From the NCBI GenBank assembly GCA_023614405.1, contig CM042696.1, positions 332,063,211 through 332,127,210 of the forward strand: DNA of 64,000 nt, given 5' to 3'. Each line of letters starts with the position of its first letter. The first letter of the stretch is position 1. The DNA is from Avena insularis. Its lineage: Eukaryota; Streptophyta; Magnoliopsida; Poales; Poaceae. Shown piece after piece: positions 35,201-50,200 of the stretch. Made by a program: the position numbers and the translations under genes. The notes below the pieces were generated by a model. It was given only the letters and a program-made list of their open reading frames with translations, had not been told where the DNA came from and did not search any database.

Positions 35201-38200
35201 TTGTTGCCAAGTGTGACCCCTTCGTAGACATGCGTTGTCCCTTAAAAACGAAGTGTCTGCAATCTGACTATTAGGGGGAAACTCCCCGTTTCGGCGAAAC
35301 CGGGGTAGATCTTGTCACAAAATGTTCCCAAACATGGTTTTACATCATCACATGACCTAACCAAGAGCAAAACTAGAGAGGGATACACCGGGCTACCCCT
35401 GTCAGAAGAAAGTCTAGGGGGGTAGACGATCCGAGGCCCGCGGATCAGGGTTCCGCAGGAAGAAGCGCTTCCGGGCATCGGAACACCTCCAAACCATGCA
35501 TGTGACCCTAGCATGTGTAATGAAGTGTGGTGGCATGCTCAAAACTCCTAAACCTGGTTCCCAAGTGTGACCCCCTTCGCAGACATGCGCTGTCACCTAA
35601 AAACAAAGTGTCTGCAATCTGAGTATTTGAGGGAAACTCCCCCTTTCGGTGAAACCGGGGTAGATCTTGTCACAACATGTTCCCAAACATGGTTTTACAT
35701 CATCACATGACCTAACCAAGAGCAAAACAAGAGAGGGCTACACCGGGCTACCCCTGTAAAAGAAAGTCTAGGGGGTAGACGATCCGAGACCCGCAGATCA
35801 GGGTTCCGCAGGAAGAAGCGCTTCGGGGCATCGGAACACCTCCAAACCATGCATGTGACCCTAGCATGTGTAATGAAGTGTGGTGGCATGCTCAAACCTC
35901 CTAAACCTGGTTACCAAGTGTGACCCCCTTCGCAGACATGCGTTGTCCCCTAAAAACAAAGTGTCTGCAATCTGACTATTAGGGGGAAACTCCCTGTTTC
36001 GGTGAAACCGGGGTAGATCTTGTCACAACATGTTCCCAAACATGGTTTTACATCATCACATGACCTAACCAAGAGCAAAACAAGAGAGGGATACACCGGG
36101 GTACCCCTGATAGAAGAAAGTCTAGGGGGGTAGACGATCCGAGGCCCGCGGATCAGGGTTCTGCAGGAAGAAGCGCTTCGGGGCATCGGAACACCTCCAA
36201 ACCATGCATGTGACCCTAGCATGTGTAATGAAGTGTGGTGGCATGCTCAAACCTCCTAAACCTGGTTCCCAAGTGTGACCCCTTTCACAGACATGCGCTG
36301 TCCCCTAAAAACAAAGTGTCTGTAATCAGACGATTAGGGGAAACTCCTGTTTCGGTGAAACCGGGGTAGATCTTGTCACAACATGTTCCCAAACATGGTT
36401 TTACATCATCACATGACCTAACCAAGAGCAAAACAAGAGAGGGCTACACCGGGCTACCCCTGTCAGAAGAAAGTCTAGGGGGGTAGACGATCCGAGGCCC
36501 GCGGATCAGGGTTCCGCAGGAAGAAGCGCTTCGGGGCATCGGAACACCTCCAAACCATGCATGTGACCCTAGCATGTGTAATGAAGTGTGGTGGCATGCT
36601 CAAAACTCCTAAACCTGGTTACCAAGTGTGACCCCCTTCGCAGACATGCGCTGTCCCCTAAAAACAAAGTGTCTGCAATCAGACTATTAGGGGGAACTTC
36701 CCGTTTCGGTGAAACCGAGGTAGATCTTGTCACAACATGTTCCCAAACATGGTTTTACATCATCACATGACCTAACCAAGAGCAAAACAAGAGAGGGCTA
36801 CCCCGGGCTACCCCTGTTAGAGAAAGTCTAGGGGGGTAGACGATTCGAGGCCCGCGGATCAGGGTTCCGCAGGAAGAAGTGCTTCGGGGCATCAGAACAC
36901 CTCCAAACCATGCATGTGACCCTAGCATGTGTAATGAAGTGTGGTGGCATGCTCAAACCTCCTAAACCTGGTTACCAAGTGTGACCCCCTTCGCAGACAT
37001 GCGTTGTCCCCTAAAAACGAAGTGTCTGCAATCTGACTATTAGGGGGGGAACTCCCCGTATCTGTGAAACATGGGTAGATCTTGTCACAACATGTTCCCA
37101 AACATGGTTTTACATCATCACATGACCTAACCAAGAGCAAAACAAGAGAGGGATACACCGGGCTACCCCTGTCAGAAGAAAGTCTAGGGGGGTAGACGAT
37201 CCGAGGCCCGCGGATCAGGGTTCCGCAGGAAGAAGCGCTTCGGGGCATCGGAACACCTCCAAACCATGCATGTGACCCTAGCATGTGTAATGAAGTGTGG
37301 TGGCATGCTCAAACCTCCTAAACCTGGTTACCAAGTGTGACCCCCTTCGCAGACATGCGTTGTCCCCTAAAAACGAAGTGTCTGCAATCTGACTATTAGG
37401 GGGAAACTCCCTGTTTCAGTGAAACCGGGGTAGATCTTGTCACAACATGTTCCCAAACATGGTTTTACATCATCACATGACCTAACCAAGAGCAAAACAA
37501 GAGAGGGATACACCGGGCTACCCCTGTCAGAAGAAAGTCTAGGGGGTAGACGATCCGAGGCCCGCAGATCAGGGTTCCGCAGGAAGAAGCGCTTCGGGGC
37601 ATCGGAACACCTCCAAACCATGCATGTGACCCTAGCATGTGTAATGAAGTGTGGTGGCATGCTCAAAACTCCTAAACCTGGTTACCAAGTGTGACCCCCT
37701 TCGCAGACATGCGTTGTCCCCTAAAAACAAAGTGTCTGCAATCTGACTATTAGGGGGAAACTCCCGTTTCGGTGAAACCGGGGTAGATCTTGTCACAACA
37801 TGTTCCCAAACATGGTTTTACATCATCACATGACCTAACCAAGAGCAAAACAAGAGAGGGATACACCGGGGTACCCCTGATAGAAGAAAGTCTAGGGGGG
37901 TAGACGATCCGAGGCCCGCGGATCAGGGTTCCGCAGGAAGAAGCGCTTCGGGGCATCAGAACACCTCCAAACCATGCATGTGACCCTAGCATGTGTAATG
38001 AAGTGTGGTGGCATGCTCAAACCTCCTAAACCTGGTTACCAAGTGTGACCCCCTTCGCAGACATGCACGGTGCCCTAAAAACAAATTGTCTGCAATCAGA
38101 CTATTAGGGGGAACTCCCCGTTTCGTTGAAACCGGGGTAGATCTTGTCACAACATGTTCCCAAACATGGTTTTACATCATCACATGACCTAACCAAGAGC

Positions 38201-41200
38201 AAAACAAGAGAGGGATACACCGGGCTACCCCTGTCAGAAGAAAGTCTAGGGGGTAGACGATCCGAGGCCCGTGGATCAGGGTTCCGAAGGAAGAAGCGCT
38301 TCGGGGCATCATAACACCTCCAAACCATGCATGTGACCCTAGCATGTGTAATGAAGTGTGGTGGCATGCTCAAACCTCCTAAACCTGGTTACCAAGTGTG
38401 ACCCCCTTCGCAGACATGCGATGTCCCCTAAAAACGAAGTGTCTGCAATCTGACTATTAGGGGGAAACTCCCCCGTTTCGATGAAACCGGGGTAGATCTT
38501 GTCACAACATGTTCCCAAACATGGTTTTTCATCATCACATGAACTAACCAAGAGCAAAACAAGTGAGGGCTACACCGGGCAACCCCTGCCAGAAGAAAGT
38601 CTATGGGGGTAGACGATCCGATGCCCGCGGATTAGGGTTCCACAGGAAGAAGCGCTTCGGGGCATCGGAACACCTCCAAACCATGCATGTGACCCTAGCA
38701 TGTGTAATGAAGTGTGGTGGCATGCTCAAACCTCCTAAACCTGGTTACCAAGTGTGACCCCCTTCGCAGACATGCGATGTCCCCTAAAAACAAAGTGTCT
38801 GCAATCTGACTATTAGGGGGAAACTCCCCGTTTCGGTGAAACCGGGGTAGATCTTGTCACAACATATTCCCAAACATGGTTTTACATCATCACATGACCT
38901 AACCAAGAGCAAAACAAGAGAGGGCAACACCGGGATACCCCTGTCAGAAGAAAGTCTAGGGGGTAGATGATCCGAGGCCCGCGGATCAGGGTTCCGCAGG
39001 AAGAAGCGCTTCGGGGCATCGGAACACCTCCAAACCATGCATGTGACCCTAGCATGTGTAATGAAGTGTGGTGGCATGCTCAAACCTCCTAAACCTGGTT
39101 ACCAAGTGTGACCCCCTTCGCAGACATGCGTTGTCCCCTAAAAACAAAGTGTCTGCAATCTGACTATTAGGGGGAAACTCCCAGTTCGGTGAAACCGGGG
39201 TAGATCTTGTCACAACATGTTCCCAAACATGGTTTTACATCATCACATGACCTAACCAAGAGCAAAACAAGAGAGGGATACACCGGGCTACCCCTGTCAG
39301 AAGAAAGTCTAGGGGGGTAGACGATCCGAGGCCCGAGGATCAGGATTCCGCAGGAAGAAGCGCTTCGGGGCATCGAAACACCTCCAAACCATGCATGTGA
39401 CCCTAGCATGTGTAATGAAGTGTGGTGGCATGCTCAAACCTCCTAAACCTGGTTACCAAGTGTGACCACTTCGCAGACATGCGTTGTCCCCTAAAAACAA
39501 AGTGTCTGCAATCAGACTATTAGGGGGAAACTCCCCGTTTCGGTGAAACCGGGGTAGATCTTGTCACAACATGTTCCCAAACATGGTTTTACATCATCAC
39601 ATGACCTAACCAAGAGCAAAACAAGAGAGGGATACACCGGGCTACCCCTGTCGGAAGAAAGTCTAGGGGGTAGACGATCCGAGGCCCGCGGATCAGGGTT
39701 CCGCAGGAAGAAGCGCTTCGGGGCATCGGAACACCTCCAAACCATGCATGTGACCCTAGCATGTGTAATGAAGTGTGGTGGCATGCTCAAACCTCCTAAA
39801 CCTGGTTACCAAGTGTGACCCCCTTCGCAGACATGCGTTGTCCCCTAAAAATAAGTGTGTACAATCTGACTATTAGGAGGAACTCCTGCTTCGTGAAACC
39901 GGGGTAGATCTTGTCACCACATGTTCCCAAACATGGTTTCACATCATCACATGACCTAACCAAGAGCAAAACAAGAGAGGGATACACCGGGCTACCCCTA
40001 TCAGAAGAAAGTCTAGGGGTAGACGATCCGAGGCCCGCGGATCAGGGTTCCGCAGGAAGAAGCGCTTCGGGGCATCGGAACACCTCCAAACCATGCATGT
40101 GACCCTAGCATGTGTAATGAAGTGTGGTGGCATGCTCAAACCTCCTAAACCTGGTTACCAAGTGTGACCCCCTTCGCAGACATGCCTTGTCCCCTAAAAA
40201 CAAAGTGTCTGCAATTTGAGTATTAGGGGGAACTCCCTGTTTCGGTGAAACCGGGGTAGATCTTGTCACAACATGTTCCCAAACATGGTTTTACATCATC
40301 ACATGACCTAACGAATGGCAAAACAAGAGAGGGCTACGCCGGGCTACCCCTGTCAGAAGAAAGTCTAGGGGTAGACGATCCGAGGCCTGCGGATCAGGGT
40401 TCCACAGGAAGAAGCGCTTCGGGGCATCGGAACACCTCCAAACCATGCATGTGACCCTAGCATGTGTAATGAAGTGTGGTGGCATGCTCAAACCTCCTAA
40501 ACCTGGTTACCAAGTGTGACCCCCTTCGCAGACATGCGTTGTCCCCTAAAAACAAAGTGTCTGCAATCTGACTATTAGGGGGAAACTCCTGCTTCGTGAA
40601 ACCGGGGTAGATCTTGTCACAACATGTTCCCAAACATGGTTTTACATCATCACATGACCTAACCAAGAGCAAAACAAGAGAGGGATACACCGGGTACCCC
40701 TGTCAGAAGAAAGTCTCGGGGGTAGACGATCCGAGGCCCATGGATCAGGGTTCCGCAGGAAGAAGCGCTTCGGGTCATCGGAACACCTCCAAACCATGCA
40801 TGTGACCCTAGCATGTGTAATGAAGTGTGGTGGCATGCTCAAACCTCCTAAACCTGGTTACCAAGTGTGACCCCCTTCGCAGACATGCGTTGTCCCCTAA
40901 AAACAAAGTGTCTGCAATCTGACTATTAGGGGGAAACTCCCCGTTTCGGTGAAACCGGGGCAGATCTTGTCACAACATGTTCCCAAACATGGTTTTACAT
41001 CGTCACATGACCTAACCAAGAGCAAAACAAGAGAGGGCTACACCGGCTACCCCTGCCAGAAGAAAGTCTAGGGGGTAGACGATCCGAGGCCCGCGGATCA
41101 GGGTTCCAGAAGAAGCGCCGGGCATCGGAACACCTCCAAACCATGCATGTGACCCTAGCATGTGTAATGAAGTGTGGTGGCATGCTCAAACCTCCTAAAC

Positions 41201-44200
41201 CTGGTTACCAAGTGTGACCCCCTTCGCAGACATGCGTTGTCCCCTAAAAACAAAGTGTCTGCAATCTGACTATTAGGGGGAAACTCCCTGTTTCAGTGAA
41301 ACCGGGTTAGATCTTGTCACAACATGTTCCCAAACATGGTTTTACATCATCACATGAACTAACCAAGAGCAAAACAATAGAGGGCTACACTGGGCTACCC
41401 CTGTCAGAAGAAAGTCTAGGGGGGTAGACAATTCGAGGCTCGCGGATCAGGGTTTCGAAGGAAAAGCGCTTCGGGGCATCAGAACACCTCAAAACCATGC
41501 ATGTGACCCTAGAATGTGTAATGAAGTGTGGTAGAATGCTCAAACCTCCTAAACCTAGTTGCCAAGTGTGACCCCCTTCGCAGACATGCCCTGTCCCTAA
41601 AAACGAAGTGTCTGCAATCAGACTATTAGGGGGAACTCCCCGTTTCGGTGAAACCGGGGTAGATCTTGTCACAACATGTTACCAAACATGGTTTTACATC
41701 ATCACATGACCTAACCAAGAGCAAAACAAGAGAGGGCTACACCGGGCTACCCCTGTCAGAAGAAAGTCTAGGGGGTAGACGATCCGAGGCCATGGATCGT
41801 GGTTCCGCAGGAAGAAGCGCTTCGGGGCATCTTAACACCTCCAAACCATGCATGTGACCCTAGCATGTGTAATGAAGTGTGGTGGCATGCTCAAACCTCC
41901 TAAACCTGGTTACCAAGTGTGACCCCTTCGTAGACATGCGCTGTCCCCTAAAAACGAAGTGTCTGCAATCTGACTATTAGGGGAACTCCTGCTCGGTGAA
42001 ACCGGGGTAGATCTTGTCACAACATGTTCCCAAACATGGTTTTACATCATCACATGACCTAACCAAGAGCAAAACAAGAGAGGGCTACACCGGGCTACCC
42101 CTGTCAGAAGAAAGTCTAGGGGTAGACGATCCGAGGCCCGCGGATCAGGGTTCCGCAGGAAGAAGCGCTTCGTGGCATCGGAACACCTCCAAACCATGCA
42201 TGTGACCCTAGCATGTGTAATGAAGTGTGGTGGCATGCTCAAACCTCCTAAACCTGGTTACCAAGTGTGACCCCCTTCGCAGACATGCGTTGTCCCCTAA
42301 AAACAAAGTGTCTGCAATCAGACTATTAGGGGGAACTCCCCGTTTCGGTGAAACCGAGGAAGATCTTATCACAACATGTTCCCAAACATGGTTTCACATC
42401 ATCACATGACCTAACCAAGACCAAAAAAAGAGAGGGATACACCGGACTACCCCTGTCAGAAGAAAGTCTAGGGGTAGACGATCCGAGGCCCACGGATCAG
42501 GGTTCCGCAGGAAGAAGCGCTTCGGGGCATCGGAACACCTCCAAACCATGCATGTGACCCTAGCATGTGTAATGAAGTGTGGTGGCATGCTCAAACCTCC
42601 TAAACCTGGTTACCAAGTGTGACCCCCTTCGCAGACATCCGCTGCCCCCTAAAAACGAAGTGTCGGCAATCTGACTATTAGGGGGGGACTCCCCGTTTTG
42701 GTGAAATCGGGGTAGATCTTGTCACAACATGTTCCCAAACATGGTTTTACATCATCACATGACCTAACCAAGAGCAAAACAAGAGAGGGCTACACCGGGC
42801 TACCCCTGTTAGAAGAAAGTCTAGGGGGTAGACGATCCGAGGCCCGTGGATCAGGGTTCCGCAGGAAGAAGCGCTTCCGGGCATCGGAACACCTCCAAAC
42901 CATGCATGTGACCCTAGCATGTGTAATGAAGTGTGGTGGCATGCTCAAACCTCCTAAACCTGGTTACCAAGTGTGACCCCCTTCGCAGACATGCGTTGTC
43001 CCCTAAAAACGAAGTGTCTGCAATCTGACTATTAGGGGGAAACTCCCTGTTTCGGTGAAACCGGGGTAGATCTTGTCACAACATGTTCCCAAACATGGTT
43101 TTACATCATCACATGACCTAACCAAGAGCAAAACAAGAGAGGGCTACACCGGGCTACCCCTGTCAGAAGAAAGTCTAGGGGGGTAGACGATCCGAGGCCT
43201 ACGGATCAAAGTTCCGCAGGAAGAAGTGCTTCGGGGCATCGAACCACCTCCAAACCATGCATGTGAACCTAGCATGTGTAATGAAGTGTGGTGGCATGCT
43301 CAAAACTCCTAAACCTGGTTACCAAGTGTGACCCCCTTCGCAGACATGCGCTGTCCCCTAAAAACAAAGTGTCTGCAATCAGACTATTAGGGGAACTTCC
43401 CGTTTCGGTGAAACCGAGGTAGATATTGTCACAACATGTTCCCAAACATGGTTTCACATCATAACATGACCTAACCAAGAGCAAAACAAGAGCGGGGTAC
43501 ACTGGGCTACCCTGTCAGAAGAAAGTCTATTGGGGTAGACGATCCGAGGCCCGCAGATCAGGGTTCCGTAGGAAGAAGCGCTTCGGGGCATCGGAACACC
43601 TCCAAACCATGCATGTGACCCTAGCATGTGTAATGAAGTGTGGTGGCATGCTCAAACCTCCTAAACCTGGTTACCAAGTGTGACCCCCTTCGCAGACATG
43701 CGTTGTCCCCTAAAAACAAAGTGTCTGCAATCAGACTATTAGGGGGAACTCCCGTTTCGGTGAAACCGGGGTAGATCTTGTCACAACATGTTCCCAAACA
43801 TGGTTTTACATCATCACATGATATAACCAAGAGCAAAACAACAGAGGGCTACACCGGGCTACCCCTGTCAGAAGAAAGTCTAGGGGGTAGATGACCCGAG
43901 ACCTGCGGTCCGCATGAATAAGCGCTTCGGGGCATCAGAACACCTCCAAACCATGCATGTGACCCTAGCATGTGTAATGAAGTGTGGTGGCATGCTCAAA
44001 ACTCCTAAACCTGGTTACCAAGTGTGACCCCCTTCGCAGACATGTGTTGTCCCCTAAATACAAAGTGTCTGCAATATGACTATTAGGAGGAAACTCCCCG
44101 TTTCGGTGAAACCGGGGTAGATCTTGTCACAACATGTTCCCAAACATGGTTTTACATCATCACATGACCTAACCAAGAGCAAAATAAGAGAGGGCTACAC

Positions 44201-47200
44201 CGGGCTACCCCTGTCAGAAGAAAGTCTAGGGGGGTAGACGATCCGAGGCCCGCGGATCAGGGTTCCGCAGGAAGAAGCGCTTCGGGGCATCTGAACACCT
44301 CCAAACCATGCATGTGACCCTAGCATGTGTAATGAAGTGTGGTGGCATGCTCAAACCTCCTAAACCTGGTTACCAAGTGTGACCCCCTTCGCAGACATGC
44401 GTTGTCCCCTAAAAACGAAGTGTCCGCAATCTGACTGTTAGGGGGGAAACTCCCTGTTTCGGTGAAATCAGGGTAGATCTTGTCACAACATGTTCCCAAA
44501 CATGGTTTTACATCATCACATGACCTAACCAAGAGCAAAACAAGAGAGGGATACACCGGGCTACCCCTGTCAGAAGAAAGTCTAGGGGGTAGACGATCCG
44601 AGGCCCGCGGATCAGGGTTCCGCAGGAAGAAGCGCTCCGGGGCATCGGAACACCTCCAAACCATGCATGTGACCCTAGCATGTGTAATGAAGTGTGGTGG
44701 CATGCTCAAACCTCCTAAACCTGGTTACCAAGTGTGACCCCCTTCGCAGACATGCGTTGTCCCCTAAAAACAAAGTGTCTGCAATCTGACTATTAGGGGG
44801 AAACTCCCTGTTTCGGTGAAACCGGGTAGATCTTGTCACAACATGTTCCCAAACATGGTTTTACATCATCACATGACCTAACCAAGAGCAAAACAAGAGA
44901 GGGCTACACCGGGCTACCCCTTTGAGAAGAAAGTCTAGGGGGTAGACGATCCGAGGACCATGGGATCGTGGTTCCGCAGAAGAAGCGCTTCTGGGCATCG
45001 GAACACCTCCAAACCATGCATGTGACCCTAGCATGTGTAATGAAGTGTGGTGGCATGCTCAAACCTCCTAAACCTGGTTACCAAGTGTGACCCCCTTCGC
45101 AGAGACATGCGTTGTCCCTAAAAACAAAGTGTCTGCAATCCGACTATTAGGGGAAACTCCTGCTTCGTGAAACCGGGGTAGATCTTGTCACAACATGTTC
45201 CCAAACATGGTTTTACATCATCACATGACCTAACCAAGAGCAAAACAAGAGAGGGATACACCGGGGTACCCCTGATAGAAGAAAGTCTAGGGGGGTAGAC
45301 GATCCGAGGCCCGCGGATCAGGGTTCCGCAGGAAGAAGCGCTTCGGGGCATCAGAACACCTCCAAACCATGCATGTGACCCTAGCATGTGTAATGAAGTG
45401 TGGTGGCATGCTCAAACCTCCTAAACCTGGTTACCAAGTGTGACCCCCTTCGCAGACATGCGTTGTCCCCTAAAAACGAAGTGTCTGCAATCTGACTATT
45501 AGGGGAAATTCCCTGTTTCGGTGAAACCGGGGTAGATCTTGTCACAACATGTTCCCAAACATGGTTTTACATCATCACATGACCTAACCAAGAGCAAAAC
45601 AAGAGAGGGATACACCGGGCTACCCCTCTCAGAAGAAAGTCTAGGGGGTAGACGATCCGAGGCCCGCGGATCAGGGTTCCGCAGGAAGAAGCGCTTCGGG
45701 GCATCGGAACACCTCCAAACCATGCATGTGACCCTAGCATGTGTAATGAAGTGTGGTGGCATGCTCAAACCTCCTAAACCTGGTTACCAAGTGTGACCCC
45801 CTTCGCAGACATGCGCTGTCCCCTAAAAAAAGAAGTGTCTGCAATCTGACTATTAGGGGGGGACTCCCCGTTTTGGTGAAACCGGGGTAGATCTTGTCAC
45901 AACATGTTACCAAACATGGTTTTACATCATCACATGACCTAACCAAGAGCAAAACAAGAGAGGGCTACACCGGGCTACCCCTTTTAGAAGAAAGTCTAGG
46001 GGGTAGACGATCCGAGATCCGAGGATCCGGGTTCCGCAGGAAGAAGCGCTTTGGGGCATCAGAACACCTCCAAACCATGCATGTGACCCTAGCATGTGTA
46101 ATGAAGTGTGGTGGCATGCTCAAACCTCCTAAACCTGGTTACCAAGTGTGACCCCCTTCGCAGACATGCGTTGTCCCCTAAAAACAAAGTGTCTGCAATC
46201 TGACTATTAGGGGGAAACTCCCCGTTTCGGTGAAACCTGGGTAGATCTTGTCACAACATGTTCCCAAACATGGTTTTACATCATCACATGACCTAACCAA
46301 GAGCAAAACAAGAGAGGGCTACACCGGGCTACCCTCGCCGAAGAAAGTCTAGGGGTAGACGATCCGAGGCCCATGGATCGTGGTTCCGCAGAAGAAGCGC
46401 CGGGCATCGGAACACCTCCAAACCATGCATGTGACCCTAGCATGTGTAATGAAGTGTGGTGGCATGCTCAAACCTCCTAAACCTGGTTACCAAGTGTGAC
46501 CCCCTTCGCAGACATGCGCTGTCCCCTAAAAAAGAAGTGTCTGCAATCTGACTATTAGGGGGAACTCCCCGTTTCGGTGAAACCGGGGTAGATCTTGTCA
46601 CAACATGTTCCCAAACATGGTTTTACATCATCACATGACCTAACCAAGAGCAAAACAAGAGAGGGCTACACCGGGCTACCCCTGTTAGAAGAAAGTCTAG
46701 GGGTAGACGATCCGAGACCCGCGGATCAGGGTTCCGCAGGAAGAAGCGCTTCGGGGCATCTGAACACCTCCAAACCATGCATGTGACCCTAGCATGTGTA
46801 ATGAAGTGTGGTGGCATGCTCAAAACTCCTAAACCTGGTTACCAAGTGTGACCCCCTTCGCAGACATGCGTTGTCCCCTAAAACAAAGTGTCTGCAATCT
46901 GAGTATTAGGGGGAAACTCCCCGTTTCGGTGAAACCGGGGTAGATCTTGTCACAACATGTTCCCAAACATGGTTTTACATCATCACATGACCTAACCAAG
47001 AGCAAAACAAGAGAGGGCTACACCGGGCTACCCTTATCAGAAGAAAGTCTAGGGGGTAGACGATCCGAGGCCCGCGGATCAGGGTTCCGCAGGAAGAAGC
47101 GCTTCAGGGCATCAGAACACCTCCAAACCATGCATGTGACCCTAGCATGTGTAATGAAGTGTGGTGGCATGCTCAAACCTCCTAAACCTGGTTACCAAGT

Positions 47201-50200
47201 GTGACCCCCTTCGCAGACATGCGTTGTCCCCTAAAAACGAAGTGTCTGCAATCTGACTATTAGGGGAAACTCCCTGTTTCGGTGAAACCGGGGTAGATCT
47301 TGTCACAACATGTTCCCAAACATGGTTTTACATCATCACATGACCTAACCAAGAGCAAAACAAGAGAGGGCTACACCGGGCTACCCCTGTCAGAAGAAAG
47401 TCTAGGGGGGTAGACGATCCGAGGCCCGCGGATCAGGGTTCCGCAGGCAGAAGCGCTTTGGTGCATCAGAACACCTCCAAACCATGCATGTGACCCTAGC
47501 TTGTGTAATGAAGTGTGGTGGCATGCTCAAACCTCCTAAACCTGGTTACCAAGTGTGACCCCCTTCGCAGACATGCGTTGTCCCCTAAAAACAAAGTGTG
47601 CGCAGTCTCACTATTAGGGGGAACTCCCTGTTTCAGGGAAACCAGGGTAGATCTTGTCACAACATGTTCCCAAACATGGTTTTACATCATCACATGACCT
47701 AACCAAGAGCAAAACAAGAGAGGGCTACACCGGGCTACCCCTGTCAGAAGAAAGTCTAGGGGGTAGACGATCCGAGGCCTACGGATCATGGTTCCACGAG
47801 AAGAAGCGCTTCGGCGCATCGGAACACCTCCAAACCATGCATGTGACCCTAGCATGTGTAATGAAGTGTGGTGGCATGCTCAAACCTCCTAAACCTGGTT
47901 ACCAAGTGTGACCCCCTTCGCAGACATGCGATGTCCCCTAAAAACAAAGTGTCTGCAATCTGACTATTAGGGGGAAACTCCCTGTTTCGGTGAAACCGGG
48001 GTAGATCTTGTCACAACATGTTCCCAAACATGGTTTTACATCATCACATGACCTAACCAAGAGCAAAACAAGAGAGGGCTACACCGGGCTACCCCTATCA
48101 GAAGAAACTCTAGGGGGTAGACGATCCGAGGCCCGCGGATCAGGGTTCCGCAGGAAGAAGCGCTTCGGGGCATCGGAACACCTCCAAACCATGCATGTGA
48201 CCCTAGCATGTGTAATGAAGTGTGGTGGCATGCTCAAACCTCCTAAACCTGGTTACCAAGTGTGACCCCCTTCGCAGACATGCGCTGTCCCGTAAAAACA
48301 AAGTGTCTGCAATCTGACTATTTGGGGGAAACTCCGTGTTTCGGTGAAACCGGGGTAGATCTTGTCACAACATGTTCCCAAACATGGTTTTACATCATCA
48401 CATGACCTAACCAAGAGCAAAACAAGAGAGGGATACACCGGGCTACCCCTGTCAGAAGAAAGTCTAGGGGGTAGACGATCCGAGGCCCGCGGATCTGGGT
48501 TCCGCAGGAAGAAGCGCTTCGGGGCATCGGAACACCTCCAAACCATGCATGTGACCCTAGCATGTGTAATGAAGTGTGGTGGCATGCTCAAACCTCCTAA
48601 ACCTGGTTACCAAGTGTGACCCCCTTCGCAGACATGCGTTGTCCCCTAAAAACAAAGTGTCTGCAATCTGACTATTAGGGGAAACTCCCTGTTTCGGTGA
48701 AACCGGGGTAGATCTTGTCACAACATGTTCCCAAACATGGTTTTACATCATCACATGACCTAACCAAGAGCAAAACAAGAGAGGGATACACCGGGCTACC
48801 CTGTCAGAAGAAAGTCTAGGGGGTAGACGATCCGAGGCCCGCGGATCAGGGTTCCGCAGGAAGAAGCACTTCGGGGCATCGGAACACCTCCAAACCATGC
48901 ATGTGACCCTAGAATGTGTAATGAAGTGTGGTGGCAAGCTCAAAACTCCTAAACCTGGTTACCAAGTGTGACCCCCATTCGCAGACATGCGTTGTCCCCT
49001 AAAAACAAAGTGTCTGCAATCTGACTATTAGGGGGAAACTCCCTGTTTCGGTGAAACCGGGGTAGATCTTGTCACAACATGTTCCCAAACATGGTTTTAC
49101 ATCATCACATGACCTAACCAAGAGCAAAACAAGAGAGGGCTACACCGGGCTACCCCTGTCAGAAGAAAGTCTAGGGGTAGACGATCCGAGGCCCACGGAT
49201 CATGGTTCCAGGAAGAAGCGCCGGGCATCGGAACACCTCCAAACCATGCATGTGACCCTAGCATGTGTAATGAAGTGTGGTGGCATGCTCAAACCTCCTA
49301 AACCTGGTTACCAAGTGTGACCCCCTTCGCAGACATGCGTTGTCCCCTAAAAACGAAGTGTCTGCAATCTGACTATTAGGGGGAAACTCCCTGTTTCAGT
49401 GAAACCGGGTTAGATCTTGTCACAACATGTTCCCAAACATGGTTTTACATCATCACATGACCTAACCAAGAGCAAAACAAGAGAGGGCTACACCGGGCTA
49501 CCCCTGCCAGAAGAAAGTCTAGGGGGTAGACGATCCGAGGCCCGCGGATCAGGGTTCCGCAGGCAGAAGCGCTTCGGGCATCGGAACACCTCCAAACCAT
49601 GCATGTGACCCTAGCTTGTGTAATGAAGTGTGGTGGCATGCTCAAACCTCCTAAACCTGGTTACCAAGTGTGACCCCCTTCGCAGACATGCGCTGTCCCC
49701 TAAAAACGAAGTGTGTGCAATCTGACTATTAGGGGGAAACTCCCTGTTTCGGTGAAACCGGGTTAGATCTTGTCACAACATGTTCCCAAACATGGTTTTA
49801 CATCATCACATGACCTAACCAAGAGCAAAACAAGAGAGGGCTACACCGGGCTACCCTGTACAAGAAAGTCTAGGGGGGTAGACGATCCGAGACCCATGGA
49901 TCGTGGTTCCGCAGAAGAAGCGCTTCGGGGCATCAGAACACCTCCAAACCATGCATGTGACCCTAGCATGTGTAATGAAGTGTGGTGGCATGCTCAAACC
50001 TCCTAAACCTGGTTACCAAGTGTGACCCCCTTCGCAGACATGCGCTGTCCCTAAAAACGAAGTGTCTGCAATCTGACTATTAGGGGGAAACTCCCGTTTC
50101 GGTGAAACCGGGGTAGATCTTGTCACAACATGTTCCCAAACATGGTTTTACATCATCACATGACCTAACCAAGAGCAAAACAAGAGAGGGATACACCGGG